Counted from the first letter of the stretch, positions 8,570 through 18,354 are shown. The stretch is DNA of 64,000 bases from Auraticoccus cholistanensis (GCF_009742705.1 NZ_WPCU01000001.1:7088-71087), one strand, 5' to 3'. Notes: generated by a model not told the origin, from the letters alone. Numbers and translations: made by a program.

Positions 8570-8634
8570 ACCGTACACCGCGCCATCCGTCGTCGCACCC
8601 GGCGGCCCGCCTCGGAGTTCGAGGAAAATTCTTT

Positions 8635-8652
8635 GCAGCACTCTTGTGCTGC
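8635..8652. promoter_or_regulatory. Inverted repeat in divergent promoter region
   Basis: GCAGCAC and GTGCTGC are perfect 7-base arms around TCTT. The repeat lies 12 bases before a GATAAT that could be the -10 of the importer operon starting at 8709. It may be an operator for that operon; which regulator would use it is not clear. Confidence 0.35.
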
Positions 8653-8708
8653 GGCGTCCGTCCGGATAATTTCTTGCCGACAGCACGGCCGATCAAAGGA
8701 GATCGCAG

Positions 8709-10016
8709 ATGGCAGGACAGACGACGTTGTCCAGACGGGCGGTCCTCGGGGCGACCGCCGGCGCAGGCCTGGCCACCCTGCTCAGCGGCTGCGGCGGTTC
8801 ACCCGGACCGCGCTCCAGCGCCCTGCAGGTGTGGGGCGGTGTCCCCGGGGCCAGCGGCCCCGACGAGCTGGTCGCCGGCTTCGAGGAGCAGCACCCCGGC
8901 GAGAAGGTCGCCTACACGCGCTTCGTCAACGACGACCGGGGAAACCTCAAGCTGGACACGGCGCTGCAGGGCGGCGTCGACATCGACGTGTACTTCACCT
9001 ACAACTCCACCGCGATGGCGCTGCGGGCGGGGTCGGGGGTGGCGCTGGACCTGACCGACCGGGTCCGGGCCGACCCGGCGCTCGCGCCCTACCTCGACAC
9101 GCAGGCACCACGGGCCACGGTCGTGGACGGGCAGATGGTCGCCCTGGCCACCGCCCGGGAGCCCTACTTCGTGCTGGTCAACGAGGCGCTGCGCGAGCAG
9201 GCGGGGGTGGACCTGCCCCGGGCCTGGGACGTCGACGACTTCCACGAGATGGCCCGCGCACTCACCCGACCGGGGGTCCACGGCGCCTACAGCGTGCCCG
9301 ACACCGCTCGCGTCTCGCTGGGCGCCAACTACTGGTACGCCCCCGACGGCGGCTCGAACTTCGGCGACCCGGCCTTCCTGGAGTGGCTGCAGCTCGGACG
9401 GACGATGATCGACGAGGGCTCGGCCTACCCGTGGACGGAGGTGCTGGCCCGCCAGCTGGCCGCCTACCAGCAGAACCCCTTCCTGCAGGGCGAGTTCGCG
9501 CTCTGGCCGACGGCCCCCTTCAACCTGCGCTACCTCAACGAGCCCGAGGACTACCCGCACGACTTCCGGGTGGCCGCGGCTCCCGTCCCCCGCACCGCGA
9601 GGGGCGACTGGAACGCGGGCCAGTTCAACAACTTCATCATGATCAACCCGCGCTCGACCAAGCTCGACCTGGCCTGGGAGTTCGTCCGCTACTGGGTGAC
9701 CGACGGTGCCCGGGCGATGCTCGGCGGCGGCAAGATCCCCGCCCTGGACGTGCTCCCCGACGAGGAGGTGCTGGCCGGGGTGCTGAAGGAGGACCCCGAG
9801 CGGTTCTTCGACGTCGACTCCTTCCGCCACGCCATGTTCACCAGCGAGCCGAAGCTGATGACCGACACCAACCTGACCGCGGTGCCCGAGATCAGCCTCG
9901 CCGTCGAGCAGCAGCGCGACCTGTGCTGGATCGGCGAGCGCACCCCGGCGGAGGCGGTCAGCACCATCGACGAGCTGGCCGACGCGGCGATCCGGCGCAA
10001 CCAGAGGAAGGCCTGA
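8709..10016 (+). CDS. Sugar-binding lipoprotein of second ABC importer
   Basis: This 435-residue family 1 solute-binding protein has a Tat-type lipoprotein signal (LSRRAVLG, then LLSGC). The mature protein starts LQVWGGVPGASGPDELV and has the usual bilobal pattern. AAAGGAGATCGCAGATG gives a strong ribosome site. It opens a cluster of two permeases, an unknown protein, an RpiR regulator and an FAD oxidoreductase, all on the plus strand with gaps of no more than about 20 bases. No hydrolase lies in the cluster, so the ligand cannot be guessed. Confidence 0.92.
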   Translation: MAGQTTLSRRAVLGATAGAGLATLLSGCGGSPGPRSSALQVWGGVPGASGPDELVAGFEEQHPGEKVAYTRFVNDDRGNLKLDTALQGGVDIDVYFTYNSTAMALRAGSGVALDLTDRVRADPALAPYLDTQAPRATVVDGQMVALATAREPYFVLVNEALREQAGVDLPRAWDVDDFHEMARALTRPGVHGAYSVPDTARVSLGANYWYAPDGGSNFGDPAFLEWLQLGRTMIDEGSAYPWTEVLARQLAAYQQNPFLQGEFALWPTAPFNLRYLNEPEDYPHDFRVAAAPVPRTARGDWNAGQFNNFIMINPRSTKLDLAWEFVRYWVTDGARAMLGGGKIPALDVLPDEEVLAGVLKEDPERFFDVDSFRHAMFTSEPKLMTDTNLTAVPEISLAVEQQRDLCWIGERTPAEAVSTIDELADAAIRRNQRKA

Positions 10017-10017
10017 G

Positions 10018-10980
10018 ATGGCGATCACCAGCAAGCCGTTGCCCGCCGCCCGCGTCCTCGAGCCCCCGCTCGCCCGGGCCACGACCGCCCGCGGCAACCC
10101 GTCGCAGCCACCGGGCTGGGTCGGCTGGGCCTTCCTGGCCCCGAACCTGCTCGGCGTCCTCGCCTTCACCCTGGTGCCGCTGCTCTCGGTCGTCGGGCTG
10201 TCCCTCACCAGCTGGAACCTGGTCTCGGGCCTGTCGGGCATCGAGTTCGTGGGGCTGCAGAACTTCGTCGACCTGTTCGTCGACCCCGGCTTCTGGAACG
10301 CGACCCTGCGGACCGTGCTGTACGCCGGGATCAGCGTGCCGCTCACCGTCGTCGGTGGTCTCGGCCTGGCCCTCGCCCTCAACCGCGACGTCCCGGGGCG
10401 GGCCGTCCTCCGGGTGATCTTCTTCCTGCCCTACATCGTCACCGTGGTGGCGATCGGGATGGTCTGGCTGATGCTGCTGAACCCGTCGGCCGGCGTGGTC
10501 AACCAGCTCCTCGGTGCGTTCGGCCTGCAGGACCTGCCCGGCTGGTTCGCCTCGTCGCACTGGGCCCTGCCGGCGCTGATCATCATCGCCATCTGGAGCG
10601 GGGTCGGCTACGCCTCGATGATCTACCTCTCCGCGCTCACCGACGCGCCCACCCAGCTGTACGAGGCCGCCCAGGTGGACGGGGCGGGCGCCTGGACCCG
10701 GTTCCGCACGATCACCTGGCCCTCGCTGGTGCCCACCACGGTGTTCCTGCTGGTCACCTTGTTCATCGGCGCCTCGCAGGGCTTCGGCCTGATCGCGCTG
10801 ATCACCGCCGGCGGCCCGGGCGACGCCACCACGGTCGTCTCGTACTACATGTACCAGAACGGCTTCCAGTTCTACCGGTTCGGCTACGCGGCCGCGATCG
10901 GCATGGCCACCTTCGCCGGGGTGCTGGCACTCACCGTGCTGACCTGGCGGGCGCAGCGAGGAAGGACCCTCCATGACTAG
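10018..10980 (+). CDS. CUT1 sugar ABC transporter permease (MalF type)
   Basis: This 320-residue membrane protein has six predicted helices and the EAA loop EAAQVDGAGAWTRFRTITWPS. The start lies one base after the stop of the binding-protein gene. The 3' end overlaps the next permease gene by 8 bases. It forms the translocation channel together with that permease. Confidence 0.92.
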   Translation: MAITSKPLPAARVLEPPLARATTARGNPSQPPGWVGWAFLAPNLLGVLAFTLVPLLSVVGLSLTSWNLVSGLSGIEFVGLQNFVDLFVDPGFWNATLRTVLYAGISVPLTVVGGLGLALALNRDVPGRAVLRVIFFLPYIVTVVAIGMVWLMLLNPSAGVVNQLLGAFGLQDLPGWFASSHWALPALIIIAIWSGVGYASMIYLSALTDAPTQLYEAAQVDGAGAWTRFRTITWPSLVPTTVFLLVTLFIGASQGFGLIALITAGGPGDATTVVSYYMYQNGFQFYRFGYAAAIGMATFAGVLALTVLTWRAQRGRTLHD

Positions 10981-11845
10981 CGTCACGCTCGACACCCTCG
11001 ACCGCACCCGGCTCCGGGCCCGCCGCCGGCGGCGCAGCCGCTGGGCCGTGGGCATCCCGCTCTGGATCCTGGCGCTGGGGTTCCTCACGCCCTTCCTGTG
11101 GATGCTGTCCACCTCGTTCAAGCGCGACATCGACGCCTACACCGTGCCGATGCAGTGGATCCCCGACCCGGTGCAGCTGAGCAACTACGCGACCGTGCTG
11201 CTCGGCGAGGACTCGATCCTGCCGGCCTTCGCCAACTCGGTGCTGGTGGCGCTGCTGCGGGTGGCCGGTGAGCTGCTGACCGCGACGATGGCCGGCTACG
11301 CCTTCGCCCGGCTCAGCTTCCGGGGCCGGGACAAGATCTTCCTGGTCTACCTGGCCACCGCCATCATCCCCAGCCAGCTGCTGCTCGTGCCGCGCTTCAT
11401 CTACTTCCAGCAGCTCGGCCTCTACGACACCCTGTGGGCGCTGATCCTGCCCGGCATGTTCACCGTGCTGGGGACGTTCCTGATGCGGCAGTTCTTCGTG
11501 GCCCAGCCGCCGGAGTTCGCCGAGGCGGCGCGGATGGACGGCGCCTCGGAGTGGCGGATCTTCACCCGCATCTACCTGCCGCTGGCGCGGCCCGTGATGG
11601 CCGCCCTGGGGATCCTGGCCTTCGTCTGGTCGTGGAACGACTACGAGACGCCGTTGGTCCTGATCAGCAGCCCCGAGGCCTACACCCTGCCGCTCAGCCT
11701 GACCAGCTTCACCGACGAGCAGGGGGCCCTCAGCCCCGGCCTGGCGATGGCGGCGTCCGTGGTGACCATCGTCCCCGTCCTGGTCGTCTTCCTGCTGCTG
11801 CAGCGGCGGTTCGTCCAGGCCCTGACCCACACCGGAATCAAGTGA
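10973..11845 (+). CDS. CUT1 sugar ABC transporter permease (MalG type)
   Basis: The 290-residue partner permease has an Arg-rich N-terminus (RARRRRRSRW), six predicted helices and the EAA loop EAARMDGASEWRIFTRIYLPL. It ends in QALTHTGIK, the usual MalG-like tail. AGGAAGG lies 7 bases before the ATG, within the end of the preceding gene. No ATP-binding subunit follows. Confidence 0.92.
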   Translation: MTSVTLDTLDRTRLRARRRRRSRWAVGIPLWILALGFLTPFLWMLSTSFKRDIDAYTVPMQWIPDPVQLSNYATVLLGEDSILPAFANSVLVALLRVAGELLTATMAGYAFARLSFRGRDKIFLVYLATAIIPSQLLLVPRFIYFQQLGLYDTLWALILPGMFTVLGTFLMRQFFVAQPPEFAEAARMDGASEWRIFTRIYLPLARPVMAALGILAFVWSWNDYETPLVLISSPEAYTLPLSLTSFTDEQGALSPGLAMAASVVTIVPVLVVFLLLQRRFVQALTHTGIK

Positions 11846-11865
11846 GCAGAGAGCAGACCGATCTG

Positions 11866-13260
11866 ATGACCAGCACCACCAGCCCGATGAACGTCTCCGG
11901 GGTCTTCCCGTCCCTGGCCCAGGTGGGGGACTTCGGCCCGCCCCGCAGCGAGCTCGGCATCGGCTCGCTGATGCCGTGGAACGGCAAGCTGTACGTGCAG
12001 AACTACAACTCGCACAAGGCCGGCAGCGGCGGCGGGGTGAGCCTGCGCCGGATCTCGGAGGACCTGTCCATGGAGGTGGTGCCCGAGACCTTCGGCGTGG
12101 ACGGCACCTACACCAACAGGTTCGTGCACTTCCCGACCTCGAAGCTGGTGCTCGGCCCGCACGTCATCGACACCGAGCACAAGATCACCACCATCGCCGA
12201 GCTGGCCCCGCTGCGGGTCTGCGGGACGGCGCGCCACCTGACCAAGCCCGACACCCACGTCTACGTGCTGGCGATGGAGGGCGAGCTGTTCGAGCTGGAC
12301 CTGACCACGATGGCCTGCACCCAGCTGTTCGACCTCAACGACGAGCTGGGCACCGACGGCGAGATGAAGGTCCACTACAAGGACTGCTACACCAGCTTCG
12401 GACGCCTGGTGATCTGCTCCAACGAGTACCACGAGCCCGACTGGGCGGGGGAGCAGGCAGCCGGCCGGCTGGCCGAGTACGACGGGCAGAGCTGGCGCAT
12501 CGTCGAGCGCAGGCCCTTCACCGCGATCGGCGGCCGCCACGAGTTCGGCGGCACCATCTTCGCCACCGGCTGGGACCGGGCCTCGGCGATCATGCAGGTC
12601 TTCACCGAGGTCGACCAGCGCTGGACCCGCTACCGGCTGCCCAAGGCCTCGCACTGCTTCGACCACAAGTGGCAGACCGAGTGGCCGCGGATCCGCGAGG
12701 TGGAGCACGAGCGGCTGCTGATGGACCACCACGGGATGTTCTACGAGGTCTCGCCGTGGGCCTACGGCGGTCGGGTCTGGGGCGTGCGCCCGATCTCCAC
12801 CCACCTGTGGGTGATGGGCGACTTCTGCTCCTGGCGCGGGATGCTCGTCCTCGGCGCCGACAACGCCTCGCCCAGCCACGGCCTCAACCCGTACACGGCA
12901 GAGCCGCACTCCAACATGTGGTTCGGCAAGACCGACGACCTGTGGAGCTTCGGCAAGCCGGCCGGCTGGGGCGGACCCTGGTGGGAGGACGAGGTGGTGG
13001 CCGGCGAGCCGTCGGACCCCTACCTGATGACCGGGTTCGACCAGAAGTGCCTGCACGTGCAGAACTTCGGCGACCAGCCGATGACCGCCACCGTCGAGGT
13101 GGACGTCCACGGCCACGGCCGCTTCGCCCGGACGGCGACGCTGCGGGTCGGGCCGGGGGAGCTGGCGACCCACGTCTTCCCCTCCGGGTTCAGCGCGCAC
13201 TGGGCCCGGGTGGTCAGCGACGTCGACACCACGGCGAGCGCCCAGTTCGTCTACACGTGA
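11866..13260 (+). CDS. Unrecognised 464-residue protein in sugar-import operon
   Basis: I do not recognise this family. The protein is soluble and has no signal peptide or membrane helix. It is rich in Trp, His and aromatic residues. Repeated short strands of the type KLYVQNYNS, HVYVLAMEGELFELD, GRLVICSNEY and GTIFATGWD suggest a beta-propeller-like fold. A compact C-terminal beta domain (about 385-464) contains MTATVEVDVHGHGRFARTATLRVG. A nearby GTG at 11842 could also be the start, with the ribosome site poor for both. It lies between the importer and an RpiR/FAD-oxidoreductase pair, so a cytoplasmic enzyme acting on the imported compound is the simplest guess. A lyase or isomerase with a propeller fold is possible, but no catalytic motif is clear. 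Confidence 0.8.
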   Translation: MTSTTSPMNVSGVFPSLAQVGDFGPPRSELGIGSLMPWNGKLYVQNYNSHKAGSGGGVSLRRISEDLSMEVVPETFGVDGTYTNRFVHFPTSKLVLGPHVIDTEHKITTIAELAPLRVCGTARHLTKPDTHVYVLAMEGELFELDLTTMACTQLFDLNDELGTDGEMKVHYKDCYTSFGRLVICSNEYHEPDWAGEQAAGRLAEYDGQSWRIVERRPFTAIGGRHEFGGTIFATGWDRASAIMQVFTEVDQRWTRYRLPKASHCFDHKWQTEWPRIREVEHERLLMDHHGMFYEVSPWAYGGRVWGVRPISTHLWVMGDFCSWRGMLVLGADNASPSHGLNPYTAEPHSNMWFGKTDDLWSFGKPAGWGGPWWEDEVVAGEPSDPYLMTGFDQKCLHVQNFGDQPMTATVEVDVHGHGRFARTATLRVGPGELATHVFPSGFSAHWARVVSDVDTTASAQFVYT

Positions 13261-13262
13261 GG

Positions 13263-14189
13263 ATGAGTCGTGTGGACAGAGCCCTCAACCAGAGCCCGCT
13301 GCAGCTGATCCGGCAGGCGCTCCCAGACCTCAACGCCGCCATGACGCGGGTGGCCGAGCAGATCCTGGAGCACCCGCAGGACGTCGGCCGGGCCCCGATC
13401 ACCCGGCTCGCCGAGCAGGCCGACACGTCCCCGGCCACGGTGACCCGGCTCGCGGTCCTGCTGGGTTTCGAGGGCTACCCGGCGCTGCGGGCGGCGATCG
13501 CGGAGGAGAACGGCCGGGGCGCCCAGGCCGGCTGGGAGGCCGACATCGGCCGGATGATCCAGCCCGACGACCCCGCCGACCAGGTGCTCAACGTGCTGGC
13601 CGGTACCCAGGCCAACGCCCTGCGCAACGCCCTGGGGGCGATCGACCTGGACGCCGCGGGCCGGCTCGCCGACGCCATGGCCGCGGCGACGCGGATCCAC
13701 ATCTACGGCGAGTGGGGCGACGCGATCCCGGCGCAGGAGCTGCACATCCGGCTGCTGCGGATCGGACGGCCGACGTGGTTCACCCGCGACGCGCAGGAGG
13801 CCGCCGTGGTCTCCAGCCTGCTGGGCCCCTCCGACGTCGCCCTCGTGCTGTCGCGCAGCGGCCGCAACGCCGGCGCGGAGGAGCTGGTGCGGCTGGCCCG
13901 GCTCCGGGGGGCCACCACCGCGGTGATCACCGGGATGGCGGAATCGGCGCTGGCGGGCGCCGTCGACGAGGTGCTGCTGACCGGCACCCCCGACGGGCCC
14001 GCCTGGACCGACTACTTCGCCGGGCGGGCCAGCGACGTGCTGACCGCGGGTCTGCTGTGGGTGCTGGTGGCCCAGCGGACCGTGGACAGCCTGGAGGAGG
14101 CCTTCCAGCACGGCGTCGCCGCGCAGGGGCGTCCGCCGGTCGCCGACGACGCGACGACGAGCAGCAGCGACAGAACCAGGAGGCAGTGA
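13263..14189 (+). CDS. MurR/RpiR family regulator with SIS domain
   Basis: The 308-residue protein has an N-terminal RpiR helix-turn-helix (about 15-85; ITRLAEQADTSPATVTRLAVLLGFEGYPALRAA) and a C-terminal SIS sugar-phosphate-binding domain (about 130-265, with VALVLSRSGRNAGAEELV). RpiR proteins sense phosphosugars or related metabolites and control nearby catabolic genes. The ATG starts two bases after the preceding stop; a GTG nine bases later is an alternative that would fit the GAGG better. As a gene inside the operon it should regulate the importer and the FAD oxidoreductase. Confidence 0.88.
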   Translation: MSRVDRALNQSPLQLIRQALPDLNAAMTRVAEQILEHPQDVGRAPITRLAEQADTSPATVTRLAVLLGFEGYPALRAAIAEENGRGAQAGWEADIGRMIQPDDPADQVLNVLAGTQANALRNALGAIDLDAAGRLADAMAAATRIHIYGEWGDAIPAQELHIRLLRIGRPTWFTRDAQEAAVVSSLLGPSDVALVLSRSGRNAGAEELVRLARLRGATTAVITGMAESALAGAVDEVLLTGTPDGPAWTDYFAGRASDVLTAGLLWVLVAQRTVDSLEEAFQHGVAAQGRPPVADDATTSSSDRTRRQ

Positions 14190-14191
14190 GC

Positions 14192-16411
14192 ATGCGCAGC
14201 GAGCAGGTGCGGTCCGACGTGGTGGTGGTGGGCGGTGGTCTCGCCGGCGTCTGCGCGGCGATCGGAGCCGCCCGCCAGGGGGCGACGGTGTCGCTGGTGC
14301 AGAACCGGCCGGTCCTCGGCGGCAACTCCTCCAGCGAGATCCGGGTGTGGGTGTGCGGCGCCACCGCGCACGGCGTCCAGCCCTACGCCCGCGAGACCGG
14401 GGTGATGGGCGAGCTGTTCGTGGAGAACCAGTTCACCAACCCCGAGGGCAACCCCTACTACTGGGACCTGACGGTGCTCGAGGCGGTGCGGGCGGAGCCC
14501 AACATCAGCCTCTACCTCAACACCGACGTCCGGGAGGTCGCGGCCACCGGGCCGGAGGAGGAGCGCACCATCACCTCCGTCACCGGCTGGATGATGGGTT
14601 CCGAGCGCGAGATCACCTTCACCGCACCGACCTTCCTCGACTGCACCGGCGACGGCCTGGTCGGCTTCCTGGCCGGTGCCCACTACCGCACCGGGCGCGA
14701 GCCCCGCTCCGCCTACGGCGAGTCCTGGGCGCCCGAGGTGCCCGACGACAACACCCTCGGCAGCACGCTGCTGTTCTACTCCAAGGACATCGGCCGACCG
14801 GTGAAGTTCGTGCCGCCGTCGTTCGCGCTCGACATCTCCACCACCTCGATCCCCGAGCGGCGAGCGATCAAGGTCGAGAACAACGGCTGCGCCTACTGGT
14901 GGATCGAGTGGGGCGGTGAGCTGGACGTCGTCCACGACGACGCCAAGATCCGCGACGAGCTGCAGGCCGCGGTCTACGGCATCTGGGACTGGATCAAGAA
15001 CTCCGGCCGCTTCGACGCCGAGACCCTCACCCTGGAGTGGGTCGGCTCCGTGCCGGGCAAGCGGGAGTACCGCCGCTTCCTCGGCGACCACGTGCTCACC
15101 CAGCACGACGTGCTGGGGCTGACCGACTTCGAGGACAAGGTCGCCTTCGGCGGCTGGTCGATCGACCTGCACCCGCCGGGCGGCATGTACGCCACCGAGA
15201 GCGGGTCCAAGCACTGGCACCCCGACGGGGTCTACTCCCTGCCGCTGCGCTGCCTGTACAGCCGCAACGTGACGAACATGTGGATGGCCGGGCGCAACAT
15301 CAGCGCCAGCCACGTCGCCTTCGGCAGCACGCGTGTGATGGCCACCTGCGCGGTGCTCGGCGAGGCGGCCGGCGTGGCCGCCGCGCTCGCCACCCGGCGC
15401 GGCGTCACCCCCCGGCAGCTGGCCCGCGACCACCTGGCCGAGGTGCACCACGCCCTCGTCCGCGCCGACGCCTCGGTCGTCGGGCTGGCCAACGAGGACC
15501 CCGCGGACCTGGCGCGCCGGGGGACGGCCGTGGCCTCGTCCACGCTGCGCCAGCTGGTGGTCGACGTCCCCACCGCGACGATGCCGCTGCAGTCCCCCCT
15601 CGGGCTGCTGGTGCCCGTCGACCCCCGGCTGGGCCGGCTGGAGCTGCTGCTGGACGCCGCCGCGGACACCGAGCTGCGGGTCCGGCTGCACCGCACCGAG
15701 CGCCCGCAGGTCTACCTGCCGGGGGAGCAGCTGCGCTCGGTCGCCGTGCCCGTGGCCGCCGGGCAGAAGCAGTGGGTGGAGGTCGACCTGGACTGGGAGC
15801 CGGACGGACCCCGCAACGCGTTCGTGGTGCTGGAGGCCGACGAGCACCTGGCCGTGCACACCGCCGAGCAGGCCCCGCCCGGGGTCATCGTGCTGCGCCA
15901 CCGCGACCCCGAGCCCGGTGAGCGGTGGACCGACCAGTTCCGCCACTGGAAGCAGGTGCTGCACCGCGGCTCGCTGTGCTTCCGGCTGGGCGACGACGTC
16001 GAGGCCTACGCCCCGGCGAAGGCCCTCGGCGGCTACGCCCGCCCCTGGGGCGGGCCGCAGACCTGGGTCTCGCAGGACCGCCGCCACGACCCCGAGCCCT
16101 GGCTGGCGGTGCGCTGGGACGCGCCGGTGCCCGTCAGCTCCGTGGAGCTGGTGCTCGACGACTCCCTCGACATCGACCTGATCAACCTGCACCACCACCG
16201 GACCGAGCCGGAGGTGATGCCGGACCTGCTCACCGACTACCGGGTGGAGGCCGAGGTCGACGGCCGCTGGGAGGTGCTGGCGCAGGTCACGGGCAACCGG
16301 CGGCGCCACCGGACGCACCCGCTGGAGCAGCCGGTCACCGCGACCGCGGTCCGGGTGGTCGCCGGCGCCGGCACCGGCTCGGCGCACGTGGTGGCGCTGC
16401 GGGTCTACTGA
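14192..16411 (+). CDS. FAD-dependent oxidoreductase with C-terminal beta domain
   Basis: This 739-residue protein starts with a Rossmann FAD site (VVVVGGGLAGVCAAIGAARQGA, GGGLAG at 14-19) and the family block VLGGNSSSEIRVWVCGA, typical of FAD_oxidored (PF12831). The flavin domain seems to end near residue 420 (RNISASHVAFGSTRVMATCAVLGEAAG). The last 300 residues form one or two beta-rich regions, the final one (about 615-739) resembling a discoidin-like sandwich. There is no signal peptide. PF12831 proteins are common in carbohydrate-use loci but few have known reactions; oxidation of a sugar hydroxyl is plausible. It is the last gene of the operon, two bases after the regulator. Confidence 0.87.
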   Translation: MRSEQVRSDVVVVGGGLAGVCAAIGAARQGATVSLVQNRPVLGGNSSSEIRVWVCGATAHGVQPYARETGVMGELFVENQFTNPEGNPYYWDLTVLEAVRAEPNISLYLNTDVREVAATGPEEERTITSVTGWMMGSEREITFTAPTFLDCTGDGLVGFLAGAHYRTGREPRSAYGESWAPEVPDDNTLGSTLLFYSKDIGRPVKFVPPSFALDISTTSIPERRAIKVENNGCAYWWIEWGGELDVVHDDAKIRDELQAAVYGIWDWIKNSGRFDAETLTLEWVGSVPGKREYRRFLGDHVLTQHDVLGLTDFEDKVAFGGWSIDLHPPGGMYATESGSKHWHPDGVYSLPLRCLYSRNVTNMWMAGRNISASHVAFGSTRVMATCAVLGEAAGVAAALATRRGVTPRQLARDHLAEVHHALVRADASVVGLANEDPADLARRGTAVASSTLRQLVVDVPTATMPLQSPLGLLVPVDPRLGRLELLLDAAADTELRVRLHRTERPQVYLPGEQLRSVAVPVAAGQKQWVEVDLDWEPDGPRNAFVVLEADEHLAVHTAEQAPPGVIVLRHRDPEPGERWTDQFRHWKQVLHRGSLCFRLGDDVEAYAPAKALGGYARPWGGPQTWVSQDRRHDPEPWLAVRWDAPVPVSSVELVLDDSLDIDLINLHHHRTEPEVMPDLLTDYRVEAEVDGRWEVLAQVTGNRRRHRTHPLEQPVTATAVRVVAGAGTGSAHVVALRVY

Positions 16412-16529
16412 TCCCGGGCGGCTCCGCGACTTCGGGCCTCGGCCACCAGACGGCCACGTGGACGCCGTGACCGGTTCACACCGGGGCCCCAGCCTGGGGA
16501 CACGCCCACATCCAGTCGGAGGTCCCCCC

Positions 16530-18326
16530 GTGCCACAGCATGTCCGTCTCGGCTCAGCCCTGCTCGCCCTCGTCCTCGCATCCGCCGCCGCCCCGGCCGA
16601 CGCCGCCTCCGCCGAGGCGCGCTCGGGTCCGCCGATCGACGTCCAGATCATGTCCGTCACCGACTTCCACGGTGGTGACAAGCTCCCCTCGCAGGACACG
16701 AACATCTACTTCGCCGACGGCACGGTGCACGAGGCCGGCGATGCGGCCTACCTGGCCACCGAGCTCGACCGGCTGTCGGTCCGGTACCGCCGGGGCAACT
16801 CGTTCCGCGTGCTCAACGGCGACAACCTGACCGGGTACAACTACCCCGACAAGTCGCTGGCGAACGAGCCCGCCATGGAGGTCCTCAACGCCCTCGACTT
16901 CGACTTCAGCTCGGTCGGCAACCACGACCTGGACTGGCGCATCGACTACCTGCTGGAGCACACCAGCGAGCAGGCCTGCCCGGCAGGACCCCGCGCCGAC
17001 GACTGCTTCCAGGACTCCACGGGGTCCCTCTTCGCGGGTGCGGACTTCGAGTACCTGTCGGCCAACGTGCAGTGGCGCGAGTCGGGGGACCTGGTGTTCC
17101 AGCCCTACGCGGTCCGCGACGTCCAGGGCCGACGGGGCACCGAGTCGAAGGTGGGCTTCATCGGCATCACGCTGCAGGGCTCCGACCGCCACGCCATGTC
17201 CTACAACGACGCGCTCGTGACCACCGACCCCGTCGCCGCGGTCAACCACTACGCCGCCGAGCTGCAGGCCCAGGGGGTCGAGGCCATCGTGGTGCTCGAC
17301 CACGAGGGTCTGCGCCAGGACTCCCAGGCCGTGGACGCGTGCGAGAACCCCCGCGACCTGGCCTGGAAGGTCGCCACCGAGGCGGTTCCCGCCGTCGACG
17401 CGGTGATCGCCGGTCACACCCACGGCCTCGCCAGCTGCACCGTCACCGATCCGGCGGGCGACCCTCGTCCGCTCGCCATCGGAGGGTCGTACGGCAACGT
17501 CATCGCCGAGCTGAACCTGTCGATCGACCCGCGGACCGACGACGTCATCCGGGACCGTTCCGGCTTCCGGATGCACCCGGTCACCGAGGACGTCCGACCG
17601 GACCCGAGGATCCGGACCATCAAGGACCACTGGGCCGGCTTCGCGGCAGAGCGGGCCGTCACCCCGGTGGCGTGGACCGACGGGTCCGCCACCCTCGACC
17701 GGGATGCCTCCGGGGAGTCGACCCTGGGCAACCTGGTGGCCGACGCCATGCTCCGCTCCTCGCAGACCGAACCGGAGCTGGAGGCGGACCTGGGCATGGT
17801 CGCGACGCAGGACCACTCGGGCCCCGGGTGGAACAGCGAGATCCACGGTGACCTGATCGCGACGCCCCACCCGGACGCGCCGGCCGGCCGGTCCGCGTTC
17901 ACCCACCGGGCGGCCTTCGACGTCTTCGGCCACGAGCACAAGGTGGTCACGACGACCCGCACCGGGGCCCAGCTGGAGGCCGCGCTCGAGCAGCAGTGGG
18001 TCGTCGGCCCGGACGGGACGGAGTCGTTCTACCCCCTCGCGCTGTCGGCGGACGTCAGCTACACCTGGCGGGCCTCCGCACCGGTCGGTGACCGCGTCGA
18101 CCCCGCCTCGATCACCGTCGGCGGTGCCCCGCTCGACCTCGCACGCACCTACCGGGTCGCCGGGCCGGTCGACACGTTCAACGGCTCGAGCGACTTCCCG
18201 GCGCTCCGCACGAGCGAGCTGATGCGGACGCATCCGCAGACCGACCACATCACCTTCGTGGCGTACCTGCGCGAGCTCGGGTCGGTGACGATCCCCGAGC
18301 GGGACCGGGTCCAGGTCACTCCCTGA
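16530..18326 (+). CDS. Secreted 5'-nucleotidase / metallophosphoesterase
   Basis: This 598-residue UshA-like enzyme dephosphorylates extracellular nucleotides. A signal peptide (1-26, cleavage near ADA) precedes a calcineurin-like metallophosphatase domain with D45-x-H47 (TDFHGG), GDN (98-100), GNHD (130-133) and GHTHG (295-299). The C-terminal 5'-nucleotidase substrate domain covers about 365-570 (DASGESTLGNLVADAML near its start). The GTG start is 6 bases after a perfect GGAGGT; longer in-frame starts lack this. It stands alone, 118 bases after the FAD oxidoreductase gene. It may supply phosphate and nucleosides. Confidence 0.9.
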   Translation: MPQHVRLGSALLALVLASAAAPADAASAEARSGPPIDVQIMSVTDFHGGDKLPSQDTNIYFADGTVHEAGDAAYLATELDRLSVRYRRGNSFRVLNGDNLTGYNYPDKSLANEPAMEVLNALDFDFSSVGNHDLDWRIDYLLEHTSEQACPAGPRADDCFQDSTGSLFAGADFEYLSANVQWRESGDLVFQPYAVRDVQGRRGTESKVGFIGITLQGSDRHAMSYNDALVTTDPVAAVNHYAAELQAQGVEAIVVLDHEGLRQDSQAVDACENPRDLAWKVATEAVPAVDAVIAGHTHGLASCTVTDPAGDPRPLAIGGSYGNVIAELNLSIDPRTDDVIRDRSGFRMHPVTEDVRPDPRIRTIKDHWAGFAAERAVTPVAWTDGSATLDRDASGESTLGNLVADAMLRSSQTEPELEADLGMVATQDHSGPGWNSEIHGDLIATPHPDAPAGRSAFTHRAAFDVFGHEHKVVTTTRTGAQLEAALEQQWVVGPDGTESFYPLALSADVSYTWRASAPVGDRVDPASITVGGAPLDLARTYRVAGPVDTFNGSSDFPALRTSELMRTHPQTDHITFVAYLRELGSVTIPERDRVQVTP

Positions 18327-18354
18327 GGGCCCGAGCCCGGTGGGGAACGGCGGG

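Noticed and set aside
11866-13260. Assigning the 464-residue protein to oligogalacturonate lyase or another named propeller enzyme
   Set aside because: The strand pattern hints at a propeller, but I see no conserved metal-binding His/Gln set that would justify a name.
14012-16705. An 897-codon open frame antisense to the FAD oxidoreductase gene
   Set aside because: Composition is typical of an antisense GC shadow (VVGVDVQLP-like low-complexity), and the sense frame has a perfect FAD motif.
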